Below, in pieces: positions 37,703 through 48,242 of a stretch of 64,000 bases of DNA. The position numbers were made by a program, and so were the translations under genes. The notes beneath the pieces are model-generated. The model searched no databases, was not told the DNA's origin, and saw nothing but the letters and a program-made list of their open reading frames with translations. The stretch comes from Chloroflexota bacterium (GTDB lineage Bacteria > Chloroflexota > Anaerolineae > Aggregatilineales > Phototrophicaceae), in NCBI GenBank assembly GCA_026707225.1, contig JAPOXG010000010.1:62001-126000 (forward strand). The letters run 5' to 3'. Positions within the stretch are counted from its first letter, which is position 1; the number at the start of each line of letters is the position of its first letter.

Positions 37703-38590
37703 TTATTCCCCGCCGATGACTTCGCGCAGTGTGCCCTTTGCCTGCGCTAAAAGTTCGCGCGCCTTTTCGTACTCGACGCCCAGGCGCGCCATGACAACCG
37801 CCGCCTTCACATCCTGGTTCGCCCCCGCCAAGAGCGCCCGCGCCTGCTCGCTTTTGACGCCGGTCAATCGCATGACCAGCCGGCAGGCTCGCTCAGCCAG
37901 CTTCTGATTGGACACCTTCACATCGACCATCAAATTGCCGTAGACCTTGCCCAGGCGGATCATGGCGCCCGTGCTCAGCATATTCAAAATCATCTTTTGC
38001 GCGGCGCCCGCTTTCATTCGGGTTGACCCGGCGAGTATTTCGGGTCCCACAACTACGCAGATCGAAATGTCGGCGATTTCGCCAATGGAGGAGCGCGCGT
38101 TGCAAGCGATTGCTATCGTCTTGGCGCCCAGCGTTTTCGCATAGGTCAGGCCGCCGATGACGTAGGGCGTTCGCCCGCTGGCGGCAATACCACAGACGAC
38201 ATCCGCCCTCGTCAGTCCGCGCGCCTTCAAGTCATCCCGCGCGTCATCCGGACGGTCCTCAGCGCCCTCAATGGATTGCGTTAAGGCATCTGATCCGCCG
38301 GCGATGAGGCCTTGCACCAGGTCAGGCGAGACGCTAAAAGTCGGCACGCATTCGACCGCGTCGAGAAGGCCAAGCCGGCCGCTGGCGCCGGCGCCCACGT
38401 AGAAGAGTCGTCCGCCATTGGCGACGGCCTCTGCAATGATGTCGACCGCTTCCGCGACCTGCGGCAGCGCCTCTCTCACCGCGGCGGCAACCTTGGCGTC
38501 TTCGCGATTGATCAGGCGGAGCGCGTCCAGCGTCGCCATTTGATCGATATTCTTGCTTTCGGGATTGTCCTGCTCTGTCGTCAAGTTCAT
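37703..38590 (-). CDS. murQ: N-acetylmuramic acid 6-phosphate etherase
   Basis: NIDQMATLDALRLINREDAKVAAAVREALPQVAEAVDIIAEAVANGGRLFYVGAGASGRLGLLDAVECVPTFS; LAGSTRMKAGAAQKMILNMLSTGAMIRLGKVYGNLMVDVKVSNQKL. Confidence 0.95.
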   Translation of the reverse strand: MNLTTEQDNPESKNIDQMATLDALRLINREDAKVAAAVREALPQVAEAVDIIAEAVANGGRLFYVGAGASGRLGLLDAVECVPTFSVSPDLVQGLIAGGSDALTQSIEGAEDRPDDARDDLKARGLTRADVVCGIAASGRTPYVIGGLTYAKTLGAKTIAIACNARSSIGEIADISICVVVGPEILAGSTRMKAGAAQKMILNMLSTGAMIRLGKVYGNLMVDVKVSNQKLAERACRLVMRLTGVKSEQARALLAGANQDVKAAVVMARLGVEYEKARELLAQAKGTLREVIGGE

Positions 38591-39519
38591 GGCTTTTGCA
38601 TTGCGCTCCATTCCATCTTCGCCAGCAGGGCGGCGCCAAGGACTGGCGGGTATTTGGCGGCTGGGCGCGCCGGCAGGGCGAGGCGCTTGGCAAGCGCTTC
38701 TGATAGCCAGTTGTCGCTATCGAGAAGCCCGCCGGCGAATGCGATCGGCGCCTGGGCGTTATTCAACCGACGCCGCATTGTATCGAGTTGCTCGGCCAGA
38801 TGCCGGGCGGCGCAGCGCAATATCTCGCGCGCCAGCTCGTCGCCCGCGTCCGCGTGTCGCAGGACAAAGGGAGCCAGGCTCGCGATTCTTACTGTCGGCG
38901 CCGTCTCGGACCGATACACCCAGGCGACTAGGTCGCGCGGGTCAGCCAGCGCTAGCTCGTCAAGACAGGCGCGACCCAAAGCCGACATGCCGTGCTCGCC
39001 CGCGTTATCATGGGTCTCGGTTATATGCTTCAAAAGCTGGGTTCCAATCCAGTAGCTGCTGCCCTGGTCGCCAAGCAGGTATCCCCAGCCGCCGACTTGA
39101 AGATGCCTGCCATCGGCTGTCACGCCGAAAACCGCGCTGCCCGTCCCCGCCAAAACCAGCAGGCCGTGACGCTGCCCCAGCGCGCCTACCAAAGCAATTT
39201 CCAAATCCGAGCTGGGCGCAATGTGGGCGCTTGGTAAGGCTGGCTTCACCGTTTCGCGGAGCCAGGCTTCGCTATGGAGATTGGAGGCGCCGGCGATTCC
39301 GATGCCGACGGCGGCGACGTCTCCCGGTTGGATGTTCGATAAACACACTGCCTGGAGTATGCCTTGCTGAATTCGCTCGCGAGCCGCGCCGCGCCCAACA
39401 ATGCTCGGATTGACGGCGCCCGCCGTCAGCGATGACAGGTTGTCTAGATTCGCATCCACGATGGCAACGCGCAGCTTGCTCCCGCCGCCGTCGATGCCCA
39501 TGAACAGCCTCTCAGTCAT
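38587..39519 (-). CDS. BadF/BadG-type sugar kinase (N-acetylglucosamine/MurNAc kinase-like)
   Basis: LFMGIDGGGSKLRVAIVDANLDNL, LLVLAGTGSAVFGVTADGRHLQVGGWGYLLGDQGSSYWIG. Confidence 0.85.
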   Translation of the reverse strand: MTERLFMGIDGGGSKLRVAIVDANLDNLSSLTAGAVNPSIVGRGAARERIQQGILQAVCLSNIQPGDVAAVGIGIAGASNLHSEAWLRETVKPALPSAHIAPSSDLEIALVGALGQRHGLLVLAGTGSAVFGVTADGRHLQVGGWGYLLGDQGSSYWIGTQLLKHITETHDNAGEHGMSALGRACLDELALADPRDLVAWVYRSETAPTVRIASLAPFVLRHADAGDELAREILRCAARHLAEQLDTMRRRLNNAQAPIAFAGGLLDSDNWLSEALAKRLALPARPAAKYPPVLGAALLAKMEWSAMQKP

Positions 39520-40715
39520 CGCGCGTCAATGCTCTCAACGATGAGATCGTGAAGCGCGCGGCGAAAAGCATGAATGCCCTCATCGGCTCGCCCATGATAC
39601 ACGCGGTTGGTCAGTACGGCGCTCACCAGTTCACGATCGGGATCAATCCAGAGCGAGGCGCCGGTGAATCCGGTATGACCATAAGAATTGGCGCTATAGA
39701 GGTCGCCGGCTGACGAGTCGCGCTCCGCTTTAAGCATCCAGCCCAACCCGAGCCGGAACTGGCCGCTGGCTTGCTGGCTGGTTGCCTGTCGGCGAAGCTC
39801 GGCGCTGATGGCAAGGCGCTGGTCTCCCGCGAGCCAGGCTTGACCGAATCGAGCGACATCCCGCGCGGTGGAGAAGAGCCCGGCGTGCCCGGCGATGCCG
39901 CCAAGGCCACAGGCATTTTCATCGTGGACCTCGCCCCAGGCGCGCCGTTGCCGCCAGTGATTGTCCAGCTCGGTCGGCGCGATTCGCTCGCGTGGCACGC
40001 CGTTCAGCATCGGATTGTAAGTGAATGAGCCCAGCCCCAATGGCTTCAGCACCAGGTCATTGACCGCCAAATCCAGGCGGCTGCCATGCAGGCGCGCGAC
40101 CGCCTCACCGAGGAGCATGATGCCGATGTCGGTGTAGCGGACCGCGTCGCCGATGTTCCCTGCGAAGGGGAAATCCACCATGGCTTGCAAGCCGCGGCGC
40201 CAGCGCCCCTCGTCGTATTGCCCAAGGTGAGTCGGCGGAGGCGGTGGCCTGTCGCCGGCCAGCAGGTAAACTGATCGCCAGGGAGGCAGCCCGGAGGAAT
40301 GCGTCAGCAGATGCTTGAATGTAACGCCAGTTGGATCAACCAGCGAATCGCGATACTGTGGCTCCACCGGCAGCAAAGCGCGCGTATGCGGATCTTGCCC
40401 GCTCCCAATCATCCGCGGCGTCACGCGGCCGAATTCGGGGATGACGTCAACCAGGCGGCTCTCAAGCGCGATTGCGCCGGCATCGACCAAGACGAGAAAA
40501 CTCGTCTCTACGATGAGCTTGGTCACCGAAGCCAAATCGAAGAGCGACCCTACTGTGATTGGCATGGTTTCGTCGCCAGGATCGATCCAGCCGCGGGCAT
40601 CCTGCCAGACTGTCTTGCCCTGGTGAATGACGCAGGCGCTCAGCGAGGGAAAGGTGGCCGGCAAGTGATGCGCCAAAAGTCTTTCGTAGGCGGCGTTATC
40701 CATTAAGCCGGTCAT
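39516..40715 (-). CDS. Serine hydrolase, beta-lactamase fold (AmiE-like candidate)
   Basis: SLFDLASVTKLIVETSFLVLVDAG (SxxK), YTDIGIMLLGEAV, YGHTGFTGASLWIDPDRELVSAVLTNRVYHG. Confidence 0.85.
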   Translation of the reverse strand: MTGLMDNAAYERLLAHHLPATFPSLSACVIHQGKTVWQDARGWIDPGDETMPITVGSLFDLASVTKLIVETSFLVLVDAGAIALESRLVDVIPEFGRVTPRMIGSGQDPHTRALLPVEPQYRDSLVDPTGVTFKHLLTHSSGLPPWRSVYLLAGDRPPPPPTHLGQYDEGRWRRGLQAMVDFPFAGNIGDAVRYTDIGIMLLGEAVARLHGSRLDLAVNDLVLKPLGLGSFTYNPMLNGVPRERIAPTELDNHWRQRRAWGEVHDENACGLGGIAGHAGLFSTARDVARFGQAWLAGDQRLAISAELRRQATSQQASGQFRLGLGWMLKAERDSSAGDLYSANSYGHTGFTGASLWIDPDRELVSAVLTNRVYHGRADEGIHAFRRALHDLIVESIDAR

Positions 40716-42256
40716 CAGATTTCCACCGTGAGTTTGCCGCTGGGGCTGTAGTCGCCGCAGATGGCGTCAACGGCGGCTTCAAGCGAAGGACCGCTGTCGC
40801 CGTTCGTGCAGATGACGCTGTCCGCTCCATGAATCATCCCCGCGTCATAAGGATTGCCGGCGCAAACCAAGATTGCCTGGCGCGCGCTGTCGCAGACAAA
40901 CTGGGCGTGCCGCCGCTGCGCCGGTTGCCGGTGCCCGTTCCGCGTGACCAGGATGACGGTTCCCGCTTTGCGCAACGCGCCGCTTATGTCCTTGGTAATG
41001 TCGGCGAAATCAGACGTCGGATCGACCAGGTGGCAGGAGACCCGCGGAATACGCCGGGACAAAAGCGATGCGAAGCGGCTCTGCGCGCCCGTCTTACCGG
41101 CATCGGGGGACGATTGCGAGGAAAACTCGATCAAGACGATTTGCCTTGACGACGCGTTGAGGGGGACGGCGCGGCCTCGTTTAACCATGACAACTCCACG
41201 GCGAGCCGCTTCATGCGCCAGCGCTCGATGCGCCTCGCATCCAATGATCTCGAGCGGCGGAGCATTATGTAGAGAAAAGCGACGCTTGAGCGCCTGGACG
41301 CGTGACCAAGAGCGATCGATTCGCTCCTCGGATATCCGACCCGACAGCGCCGCATTCAGCATCGCGTCATAAGCCTCTTCCTGGGATTCGCGGCTGTGCG
41401 AAAACAGGATCAGGTCGACGCCCGCCAGCAGCGCCCTAACGGCTGATTCGCCCGGTCCAAAGGCATCAGTCATCGCTTTCATTTCCATGCAGTCGGTGCA
41501 GACAGCGCCATCGAAACCGAGCTCCCGTCGCAGCAGCCCATCTACGATTCGCGGCGAGAGCGTGGCGGGCAATTCGCTGTCCAGCGCCTCGTAGATGACG
41601 TGGGTCAACATAACGCAGCCGACGCCGGCAGCAATCGCGGCGCGGAATGGCAGCAGGTCTTCCACATACAAATACGATAGAGAGCCAGTGACTCTCGCCG
41701 GAGCGCCGTGCGTGTCGATGACGGAATTGCCCAGCCCCGGAAAATGCTTCACGGTCGCCGCCAGTCCCGCGCGCTGAAAGCCGCGAATCTGCGCCGTGTC
41801 GATTTCGCTGACCAGGCGCGGATCTCGGCCGACAGCTCGCGTACCGATGGATGGATTGTCGCGTTGATGCGCGATATCTGCGACCGGCGCGAAATTCCAG
41901 TTGATGCCCAGAGCCGCCATCTCCCGTCCCATCATGAAAGCGACGTCTTCCGCAAGCTGGCAGTCGCCGCTCGCACCCAAAGCCATTGCCCCGGGGCTTT
42001 CGCTGAAGCCATTGCGCAGCCTCGCGACGATGCCGCCTTCCTGATCAATGCCGACTAGGATGGGATGCTTCGCCGCTGCCCGGCAATCGGCGATCAGTCG
42101 CTTGACTTGCGCTGGCGACTTGATATTGCGCGCGAACAGATAGATGCCGCCAATGCGCCCGCTTGCCAGCCAGGCCAGAATGTGCGGCGGCGGCTTCAGT
42201 CCCTCAAAGCCCGCCATCATCAACTGCCCGACGCGTTCCGCGAGTGTCATCATCAT
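40715..42256 (-). CDS. nagZ: Glycoside hydrolase family 3, NagZ-like beta-N-acetylglucosaminidase
   Basis: VGIDQEGGIVARLRNGFSESPGAMALGA, NWNFAPVADIAHQRDNPSIGTRAVGRDP, ATVKHFPGLGNSVIDTHGAPARV (DxH retained), GFDGAVCTDCMEMKAM. Confidence 0.87.
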   Translation of the reverse strand: MMMTLAERVGQLMMAGFEGLKPPPHILAWLASGRIGGIYLFARNIKSPAQVKRLIADCRAAAKHPILVGIDQEGGIVARLRNGFSESPGAMALGASGDCQLAEDVAFMMGREMAALGINWNFAPVADIAHQRDNPSIGTRAVGRDPRLVSEIDTAQIRGFQRAGLAATVKHFPGLGNSVIDTHGAPARVTGSLSYLYVEDLLPFRAAIAAGVGCVMLTHVIYEALDSELPATLSPRIVDGLLRRELGFDGAVCTDCMEMKAMTDAFGPGESAVRALLAGVDLILFSHSRESQEEAYDAMLNAALSGRISEERIDRSWSRVQALKRRFSLHNAPPLEIIGCEAHRALAHEAARRGVVMVKRGRAVPLNASSRQIVLIEFSSQSSPDAGKTGAQSRFASLLSRRIPRVSCHLVDPTSDFADITKDISGALRKAGTVILVTRNGHRQPAQRRHAQFVCDSARQAILVCAGNPYDAGMIHGADSVICTNGDSGPSLEAAVDAICGDYSPSGKLTVEI

Positions 42257-42262
42257 CGGCTC

Positions 42263-43453
42263 TTAGAATGACTTGCTTTCCACCTGTCTGACTTCCCAGC
42301 GAATCATGAATTCGTATAGCCCAGATGTCAGCAGCGCGCCGACAAGTATGAACAGGCTGATTGATTCGGGCCCAACATATTCGGCGAAGATGCCGCCCAT
42401 GCCGGAGAGCGCCGCGCCGCCCAACCCGGCGCAGCCGACCTGGAAGCCGATCGCGTTGGAAGCATGCGCCCGCCCGACCCGCCGATTCGTCTGCAAGATT
42501 AGAATCGGGAAGATCGCCGCCAAGCCAAATCCCATCCCAATAAAGCCCAAAAGGCTGAACGCATCGTTCAAATTTAGGAAGAGCAAAATCGCGCCCGCGA
42601 CTGTGAAGCCGAAGCAGATCTTCAACAGCGTCTTGTCTCCCAGGCGCATTGCGAGCAGCCCCATCGTGATTCGCCCGATGGTGAAGCTGGCCCAATAGGC
42701 GCTGACCCAGCTGCTCGCAATCGCTTGCGGCAGTCCGCGCGCTTCGATCAGCAGCGTATTCGCTAGCTGTCCGGTACCCAGCTCGACCCCGCCATAGAGA
42801 AAGAAAAACAGCAAGCCGATGATCACGATTGGGCGGCGCAGGCTCTCGCGAAGCGGCGGACCCGCGCTGTCGTTTTTTGATTTGCCCTTTGGGGACTTTA
42901 ACTGCCACATCGGCAAACTGAGCAGGATGACCAGCCCAATCAGTAAAATGAGCAAGCCAATGAGCACGTAGCTCGATTGCCAGCCGCCGCCCTGATACAG
43001 AATGAAATGCGTGACCACGGCCGGCGCAATAGTCAAGCCGATGCCCCAGCAGGCATGCAGCCAGTTCATCTCGCTGGCGCCATAGTTGGCGGAGGCGAAA
43101 TTGTTCAAGACCGCGTCGGTCAAGCCTTTGCCGATGCTGGCGATGAAAGCCACGCCGAGCAAGATAATCCAGACGGGCGCAATGGCGTAACCGAGCATGC
43201 CAACGCCGGCGAATGCCATACCGCCGACCAGCGCCGGACCAATGGAAAATCGGCCGATGATTGAACCGCTGAGAAAGGCGGCGATCAACCCGCCCAGCAT
43301 CGCCGCCGGCGCCAGAACCGCCAACGAATCATGCGACACATTGAAGGTGTCTTGCATATAGGTCCAGGAAATGTTCAGCAGTCCCGACGCGATGCCAATC
43401 ACGATGAAGACCAGGTAGGCGATCAGGATGGGGAAGGTCTTCTTGAAGTTCAA
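42263..43453 (-). CDS. MFS transporter (candidate muropeptide/amino-sugar permease)
   Basis: 12-TM pattern; last gene of the same-strand set with nagZ. Substrate is inferred from context only. Confidence 0.78.
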   Translation of the reverse strand: MNFKKTFPILIAYLVFIVIGIASGLLNISWTYMQDTFNVSHDSLAVLAPAAMLGGLIAAFLSGSIIGRFSIGPALVGGMAFAGVGMLGYAIAPVWIILLGVAFIASIGKGLTDAVLNNFASANYGASEMNWLHACWGIGLTIAPAVVTHFILYQGGGWQSSYVLIGLLILLIGLVILLSLPMWQLKSPKGKSKNDSAGPPLRESLRRPIVIIGLLFFFLYGGVELGTGQLANTLLIEARGLPQAIASSWVSAYWASFTIGRITMGLLAMRLGDKTLLKICFGFTVAGAILLFLNLNDAFSLLGFIGMGFGLAAIFPILILQTNRRVGRAHASNAIGFQVGCAGLGGAALSGMGGIFAEYVGPESISLFILVGALLTSGLYEFMIRWEVRQVESKSF

Positions 43454-43645
43454 TTTGGCTCGATTCTCTGCAGATGCTGTCGCCTATCATACTCGCTCAA
43501 ATACGACTCGCAATGGTATCGTCTCCCGAATGCGCTCCAGCCAGAGTTGCCTGAATGCGACGAAATGGAAGCCGATCACCGCGGCTGTGGTAGACTGACG
43601 ATATGTCCAATCGGCTCGAAAAGCCCAGGATGTGAAAGACGCGCC

Positions 43646-44719
43646 ATGCCAAGGCCTGATGAGCAGGACTTGATTGAAGTCCGCCCCGACGAGCGCTTCG
43701 ATGCGATTCGCCTGGGGCGATATCTGCGGGACCGCTTGTCGGGCGCCGATGGCGAGATGTCCGTCAGGCAGTTCAGCGGCGGCAAGGCGAACCTGACCTA
43801 TCTGCTGACGTTTGGTGAATCGCTGGAATATGTATTGCGCCGGCCGCCATTGGGCGACTATGCGCCGTCGGCACATGACATGGGGCGCGAAAACCGGGTG
43901 CTTTCCGTCTTGCGCCAGGCCTTTCCTTTCGCGCCAAGAATCTACCACTATTGCGAAGACGAGGCGGTAATCGGCGCGCCATTCCTCATCATGGAGCGCT
44001 GCCGCGGCGTCGTCGTCCGCGATGCCATGCCCGAGCGATTCACAGTCGATCGCGACGCGCCCCAGCAAATGAGCCGCGCCCTTGTCGATACATTGGCTGC
44101 CTTTCATGCGGTCGATTACGAGGCATTGGGTCTGTCCGAGTTGGGCCGGCCCGCCGGTTTTGTCCAGCGGCAAGTGGAAGGCTGGTGGCGGCGCTGGGGG
44201 GCGGCGGCGCTTGACGATGACCCGCAGGTTAAGCAGATCTATCACTGGTTGGCCGATCATCTGCCCGAATCAAGCTATCACTCGCTTGTCCACAATGACT
44301 ATAAGCTGGACAACACCATGTTTGACGCTGACGATCCAGCTCGCGTTGTCGCCATTCTCGATTGGGACATGTGTACGCTTGGCGATCCGCTATCCGATGT
44401 TGGCACGCTCTTGACCTACTGGACGGGACCCGGCGATTCAGCCGCTGTCAGGGCGATCGGCACGATGCCCGCCGGCGACTTCAATTTCTACAGCCGCGGG
44501 CAGATCCTCCACCGCTACGCCCGGCAGAGCGGACGCGACCTCTCAAATATGCCCTTCTATCACGTGCTCGGGATATTCCGTCTGCTCGTAATCCTGCAGC
44601 AAATCTACATTCGCTATGTGCGCGGCTATACGCAAGACAAGCGCTTCGCTCAGTTGAATGTCTCCGTGGACGCGCTGACCAACTGGGCGCTTGAAATCAT
44701 GAGCGAGAACGAAGGTTAG
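43646..44719 (+). CDS. APH-fold phosphotransferase family protein (ACAD10 N-domain-like)
   Basis: VRQFSGGKANLTYLLTFGESLEYVLRRPPLGDYAPSAHDMGRENRVLSVL, SLVHNDYKLDNTMFDADDPARVVAILDWDMCTLGDPLSDVGTLLTYW. Confidence 0.88.
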   Translation: MPRPDEQDLIEVRPDERFDAIRLGRYLRDRLSGADGEMSVRQFSGGKANLTYLLTFGESLEYVLRRPPLGDYAPSAHDMGRENRVLSVLRQAFPFAPRIYHYCEDEAVIGAPFLIMERCRGVVVRDAMPERFTVDRDAPQQMSRALVDTLAAFHAVDYEALGLSELGRPAGFVQRQVEGWWRRWGAAALDDDPQVKQIYHWLADHLPESSYHSLVHNDYKLDNTMFDADDPARVVAILDWDMCTLGDPLSDVGTLLTYWTGPGDSAAVRAIGTMPAGDFNFYSRGQILHRYARQSGRDLSNMPFYHVLGIFRLLVILQQIYIRYVRGYTQDKRFAQLNVSVDALTNWALEIMSENEG

Positions 44720-45462
44720 CCCAAGGCGCCGGCTTGCAAGAATTCCAGACGATCAACGCGGGCGTTTTCAACATCGCGATAGAAGCCCCGCAAATGCGCG
44801 TAATCATCGGGAATGGTCAAAGCCAGTTGGTGCATGGACTGCGTCGTCATTTCCGACAGTTCCGTCCGCGGGATGCGCCGCCGCCCCTCGGCTCGGAGGC
44901 GAAATGGCGCGCCAAAGACCACTTTCGCGTAGGCTCGACGGAAGCGCTTCAGACGCCCCCGCCAGTCTTCGGCGCCGCATATCGCCGCCGGCACGATCAC
45001 GGCATCGGCTTTCGTCGCGACGTAAGCCATGCCTTCCTTGGCCCGCTGCATCCCCCCGGGATGGCGCGTGCCTTCCGGCGCCATGAGTACGAGTTGTCCG
45101 CTCTTTAACAGCTCAATCGTCTGCATCAGCGCTTTGCGATCATATTCGCCGCGATGGATGGGGTAGTGTCCCCATTGGCGCAGAAACCAGCCAGCGACAG
45201 GAATGCTGAAGTTCTCTACTTTGGATAGCGAGATGGTGTGGCGATAGGGGATGCTGACGGTCACGACGATAGGATCGAGGTATGACACATGATTGATCAT
45301 GAGGCAGGTTCGGCCATGCCGCGGGACGTTCTCAAGCCCGGAAACCTCAACTTTGCAGAAGGACGGCACGATGGCGCGCAGGAGCGGATGTATGATGCGC
45401 CGCGCCCGGTCGTATTGGGGCTGACGGGCGATGTATTCTTCGATGCTCAATTCATGGGACAT
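44716..45462 (-). CDS. 1-acyl-sn-glycerol-3-phosphate acyltransferase family (PlsC-like)
   Basis: RTCLMINHVSYLDPIVVTV (NHxSxxD) and LMAPEGTRHPGGMQRAKEGMAYVA. Confidence 0.87.
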   Translation of the reverse strand: MSHELSIEEYIARQPQYDRARRIIHPLLRAIVPSFCKVEVSGLENVPRHGRTCLMINHVSYLDPIVVTVSIPYRHTISLSKVENFSIPVAGWFLRQWGHYPIHRGEYDRKALMQTIELLKSGQLVLMAPEGTRHPGGMQRAKEGMAYVATKADAVIVPAAICGAEDWRGRLKRFRRAYAKVVFGAPFRLRAEGRRRIPRTELSEMTTQSMHQLALTIPDDYAHLRGFYRDVENARVDRLEFLQAGALG

Positions 45463-45480
45463 GATGCTGCCTGCGCCGGC

Positions 45481-46281
45481 TCAACGGCGGGGCTTGCGCT
45501 TGCGCTCGCGCCGCACCCGTCTGATCGCGCTCAATTCATGAGCCGGCGTCAACATGGCGCTGATTTCTTCCTCATCGAGTTGATACCAGGCGCCCTTGCG
45601 CAGCGTTCCCAGGCCGAGCTGCCCGATATGCGTCCGGACGAGCCGCAGCACGGGATGGCCCAGAGTCGCGGCGATGCGTTTGATTTGTCGCTTGCGCCCT
45701 TCGAGCATGACCAGACGCAAGACCGTTGAGCGCTTGGTCGACTGCAGTATGTTCACCGAGCAGGCGGCGCTGCGGCTGTCATCGAGCCAAATGCCGCTCT
45801 CCCAGGCTTCAGCAGTTTCTCTCGATACTTTGCCCTTCACGGTAACTTTGTAAGTTTTCGTGTGTTCATATCGCGGATGGGAGATTCGGTTGGCGATATC
45901 CCCGTCATTTGTCAAGACCATCAAGCCTTCGCTGTCGGCGTCCAGCCGGCCAATCGTAAACAGGTGCCCGGGCGCATCCACCAACTCGCGGATCGTCGGA
46001 CGGCCATCGTTCTTCTCGGCTTTGTTCGTGCTCAGCACCCCTTTGGGTTTGTTGACAACGAAGTAGAGCGGCTCGAAGGAATCGCCGATGCGCTCGCCGT
46101 CGACTTGAATGACATCTTTGCTTGGGTCGGCCTGCGCGCCCAGCTTGATCACTGTCCCGTTCACCCGAACGCGACCCTGACGAATGATCTCTTCGCATTT
46201 TCGCCGCGAACCGATGTCCGCTTGCGCCATGATCTTGTGTACGCGCTGGCTTGGCACGTCCCGTCCCTTCCACGGCGTCAT
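45481..46281 (-). CDS. Pseudouridine synthase, RsuA/RluB family
   Basis: S4 domain SQRVHKIMAQADIGSRRKCEEIIRQGRVRVNG; LFTIGRLDADSEGLMVLTNDGDIANRISHPRYEHTKTYKV; EGRKRQIKRIAATLGHPVLRLVR. Confidence 0.93.
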   Translation of the reverse strand: MTPWKGRDVPSQRVHKIMAQADIGSRRKCEEIIRQGRVRVNGTVIKLGAQADPSKDVIQVDGERIGDSFEPLYFVVNKPKGVLSTNKAEKNDGRPTIRELVDAPGHLFTIGRLDADSEGLMVLTNDGDIANRISHPRYEHTKTYKVTVKGKVSRETAEAWESGIWLDDSRSAACSVNILQSTKRSTVLRLVMLEGRKRQIKRIAATLGHPVLRLVRTHIGQLGLGTLRKGAWYQLDEEEISAMLTPAHELSAIRRVRRERKRKPRR

Positions 46282-46400
46282 TTCGACGCGCTCGCCGCCT
46301 AATGATAGGGAAGGCGACCGCCTGGCGCTAGGGAGACTCTAGTCCGTTAGGCTTCCGACCGTTGGCCGGCGCCGCTCATCAGTTGCGCCATTGCTCGGCT

Positions 46401-48086
46401 TCATTTGTCGATGGACTTCTCGGTAACGATGAACTGCAGAGGGATGCCGAGCAGGAGCCGCGTCTGCGCGACCAGCGTGGGCAGGGCGACCACCAGGAGG
46501 GTCAACACCAACATGAAAGGAATGCTCAAGATTTCGAGAATGGACTCGCCAAATGTGTAGGGCGAAAGGCGCGGCGGGCGAATCCGATAGTCCTGAATCT
46601 GAAATACCACGACCAGAATGATCATAACAATGCCGGAGATCGCGAGCAGAATCCAGGCGGGGTGGCTCGTGGAGAAGCCTTCCAGTACATAGCTGAGCTT
46701 GTCGCTGGCGGACATCATGCCTTCCACCTTGATCGGGGCGATTTTGGGGTGAAAGAAAACCGGTAGCTGCGAACCGACCGTCAGAATTATCCAGCCGGCG
46801 CCAGCCAGCAGAATGTCATGAGCGATGCGCAGCAGCAGTTTGAAAGAGTTAAATGATAGGACCTGGGGATTCTCGATCAGCTTGGCGAGCATATATCCGA
46901 CTTCTTTGCTGCCCCAGGCGTGTCGAAGCGTCTGGCTGTAACGATTCTTTATCGATTCGAATATATTCGATCCGGTCGTTGAATCCGCCAGGAAGGGCAG
47001 GTAGATGTGCTGCAATTTCACTTGCCCGCCGGTGGCGAAATAGGCTTTGATCCACATATGCCATTCGTCGGCGATCACATCAGTATCCCAGTTGCCGCTT
47101 TGCTCGAGCAGCTGCAGGCTCAACGAATATGATGACATCGGCATCGCCATCCACCAGGGCGCCGCCAAGTAAGCCAATTCGAAGGCGGTTGCGTAGGTAT
47201 TGATGATGCGCATCAATGGATTGACCTGCCAGATATTGCCGTGATAACGAATCGGCGCCTGCCAGAATGTTCGATGGCGGTCCGGATTGAGAGCGAAGTG
47301 ATAGGTCAGCGCGGCGAAGTGCTTTTCATGCCAGCGCGTGTCGGCGTCCATAGTCGTCAGCACATAATTGTCGATAGCCAGATTTTCTTCGTCCACGACA
47401 TTCTCAAAGAAGCGATTGATTGCCCAGGCGAGGTTTGCCGATTTGCACTGCATCTCGCCAATTAAGCCGCGCGGGTGCACGGTAAAGTAAATGTCGGCGA
47501 AATGGGCGGCGTACTGGCGGTGAAGGCTCTGCGCCATTTGATAGCTGTCCGGTTCCGCCGCTTCCATCGCGAGCAAGACCGAGATTTGCGAAGCCGCGTT
47601 TTCCTGCAAGCTCAATTGATCCAAGGTGCGAATCAATATCTTCATAGACTCGTTGTAAATGGGGATGATGATCAGGTGGTGAACGCTGTCCCAGTCGAGG
47701 GAATCGGCCCCCCGGTCTTGCAGATACTTACGATACCAGTCGATCGATTCCCATTCCTGAATCCGGCGCATGCCCATGTCGTTGGCGATGCCGGCGAGAA
47801 GAAATCGGATCGCTGAATATGTGGCCACCAGCGCGGCGGTCAGCATAAGGGTAAGCGGAAAAGCGACCGCGCTGGCGATGGAAACCAGCAGGGCGAGCCA
47901 GGCGAGGAAGCCGGGTATGCCGTCAAGCACGCGCTCGGGAATGGGTGGCAGCGGCGCGCCACCCCATAATGAGCGGCCGACATCGGATGGGCGAGGCGGA
48001 CGGGGATTACCTGATGTATAAGGCACAACAACCTTAAGCGAAAAACAGCATTTGGAGGGCAATGCCTTTGGACGGACGCAACGCAA
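46401..48086 (-). CDS. GT2-like membrane glycosyltransferase
   Basis: HHLIIIPIYNESMKILIRTLDQL...NYVLTTMDADTRWHEKHFAALTYHF, C-terminal TM segments. Start uncertain. Confidence 0.65.
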   Translation of the reverse strand: MRCVRPKALPSKCCFSLKVVVPYTSGNPRPPRPSDVGRSLWGGAPLPPIPERVLDGIPGFLAWLALLVSIASAVAFPLTLMLTAALVATYSAIRFLLAGIANDMGMRRIQEWESIDWYRKYLQDRGADSLDWDSVHHLIIIPIYNESMKILIRTLDQLSLQENAASQISVLLAMEAAEPDSYQMAQSLHRQYAAHFADIYFTVHPRGLIGEMQCKSANLAWAINRFFENVVDEENLAIDNYVLTTMDADTRWHEKHFAALTYHFALNPDRHRTFWQAPIRYHGNIWQVNPLMRIINTYATAFELAYLAAPWWMAMPMSSYSLSLQLLEQSGNWDTDVIADEWHMWIKAYFATGGQVKLQHIYLPFLADSTTGSNIFESIKNRYSQTLRHAWGSKEVGYMLAKLIENPQVLSFNSFKLLLRIAHDILLAGAGWIILTVGSQLPVFFHPKIAPIKVEGMMSASDKLSYVLEGFSTSHPAWILLAISGIVMIILVVVFQIQDYRIRPPRLSPYTFGESILEILSIPFMLVLTLLVVALPTLVAQTRLLLGIPLQFIVTEKSIDK

Positions 48087-48242
48087 GCTATTCGCAAATG
48101 CAAAACCGCGGACTGACGCGCGAAAAGCTCAAGCGCCTTCGGCAAAAGGCAACCCATTTCCTCGCTATCATAACATAGCGGCGCTTGCTAACAAGTCAAG
48201 CGACAGCGCTGGCCTATGCGGCATCGGCTGGTTCGACGCCCG

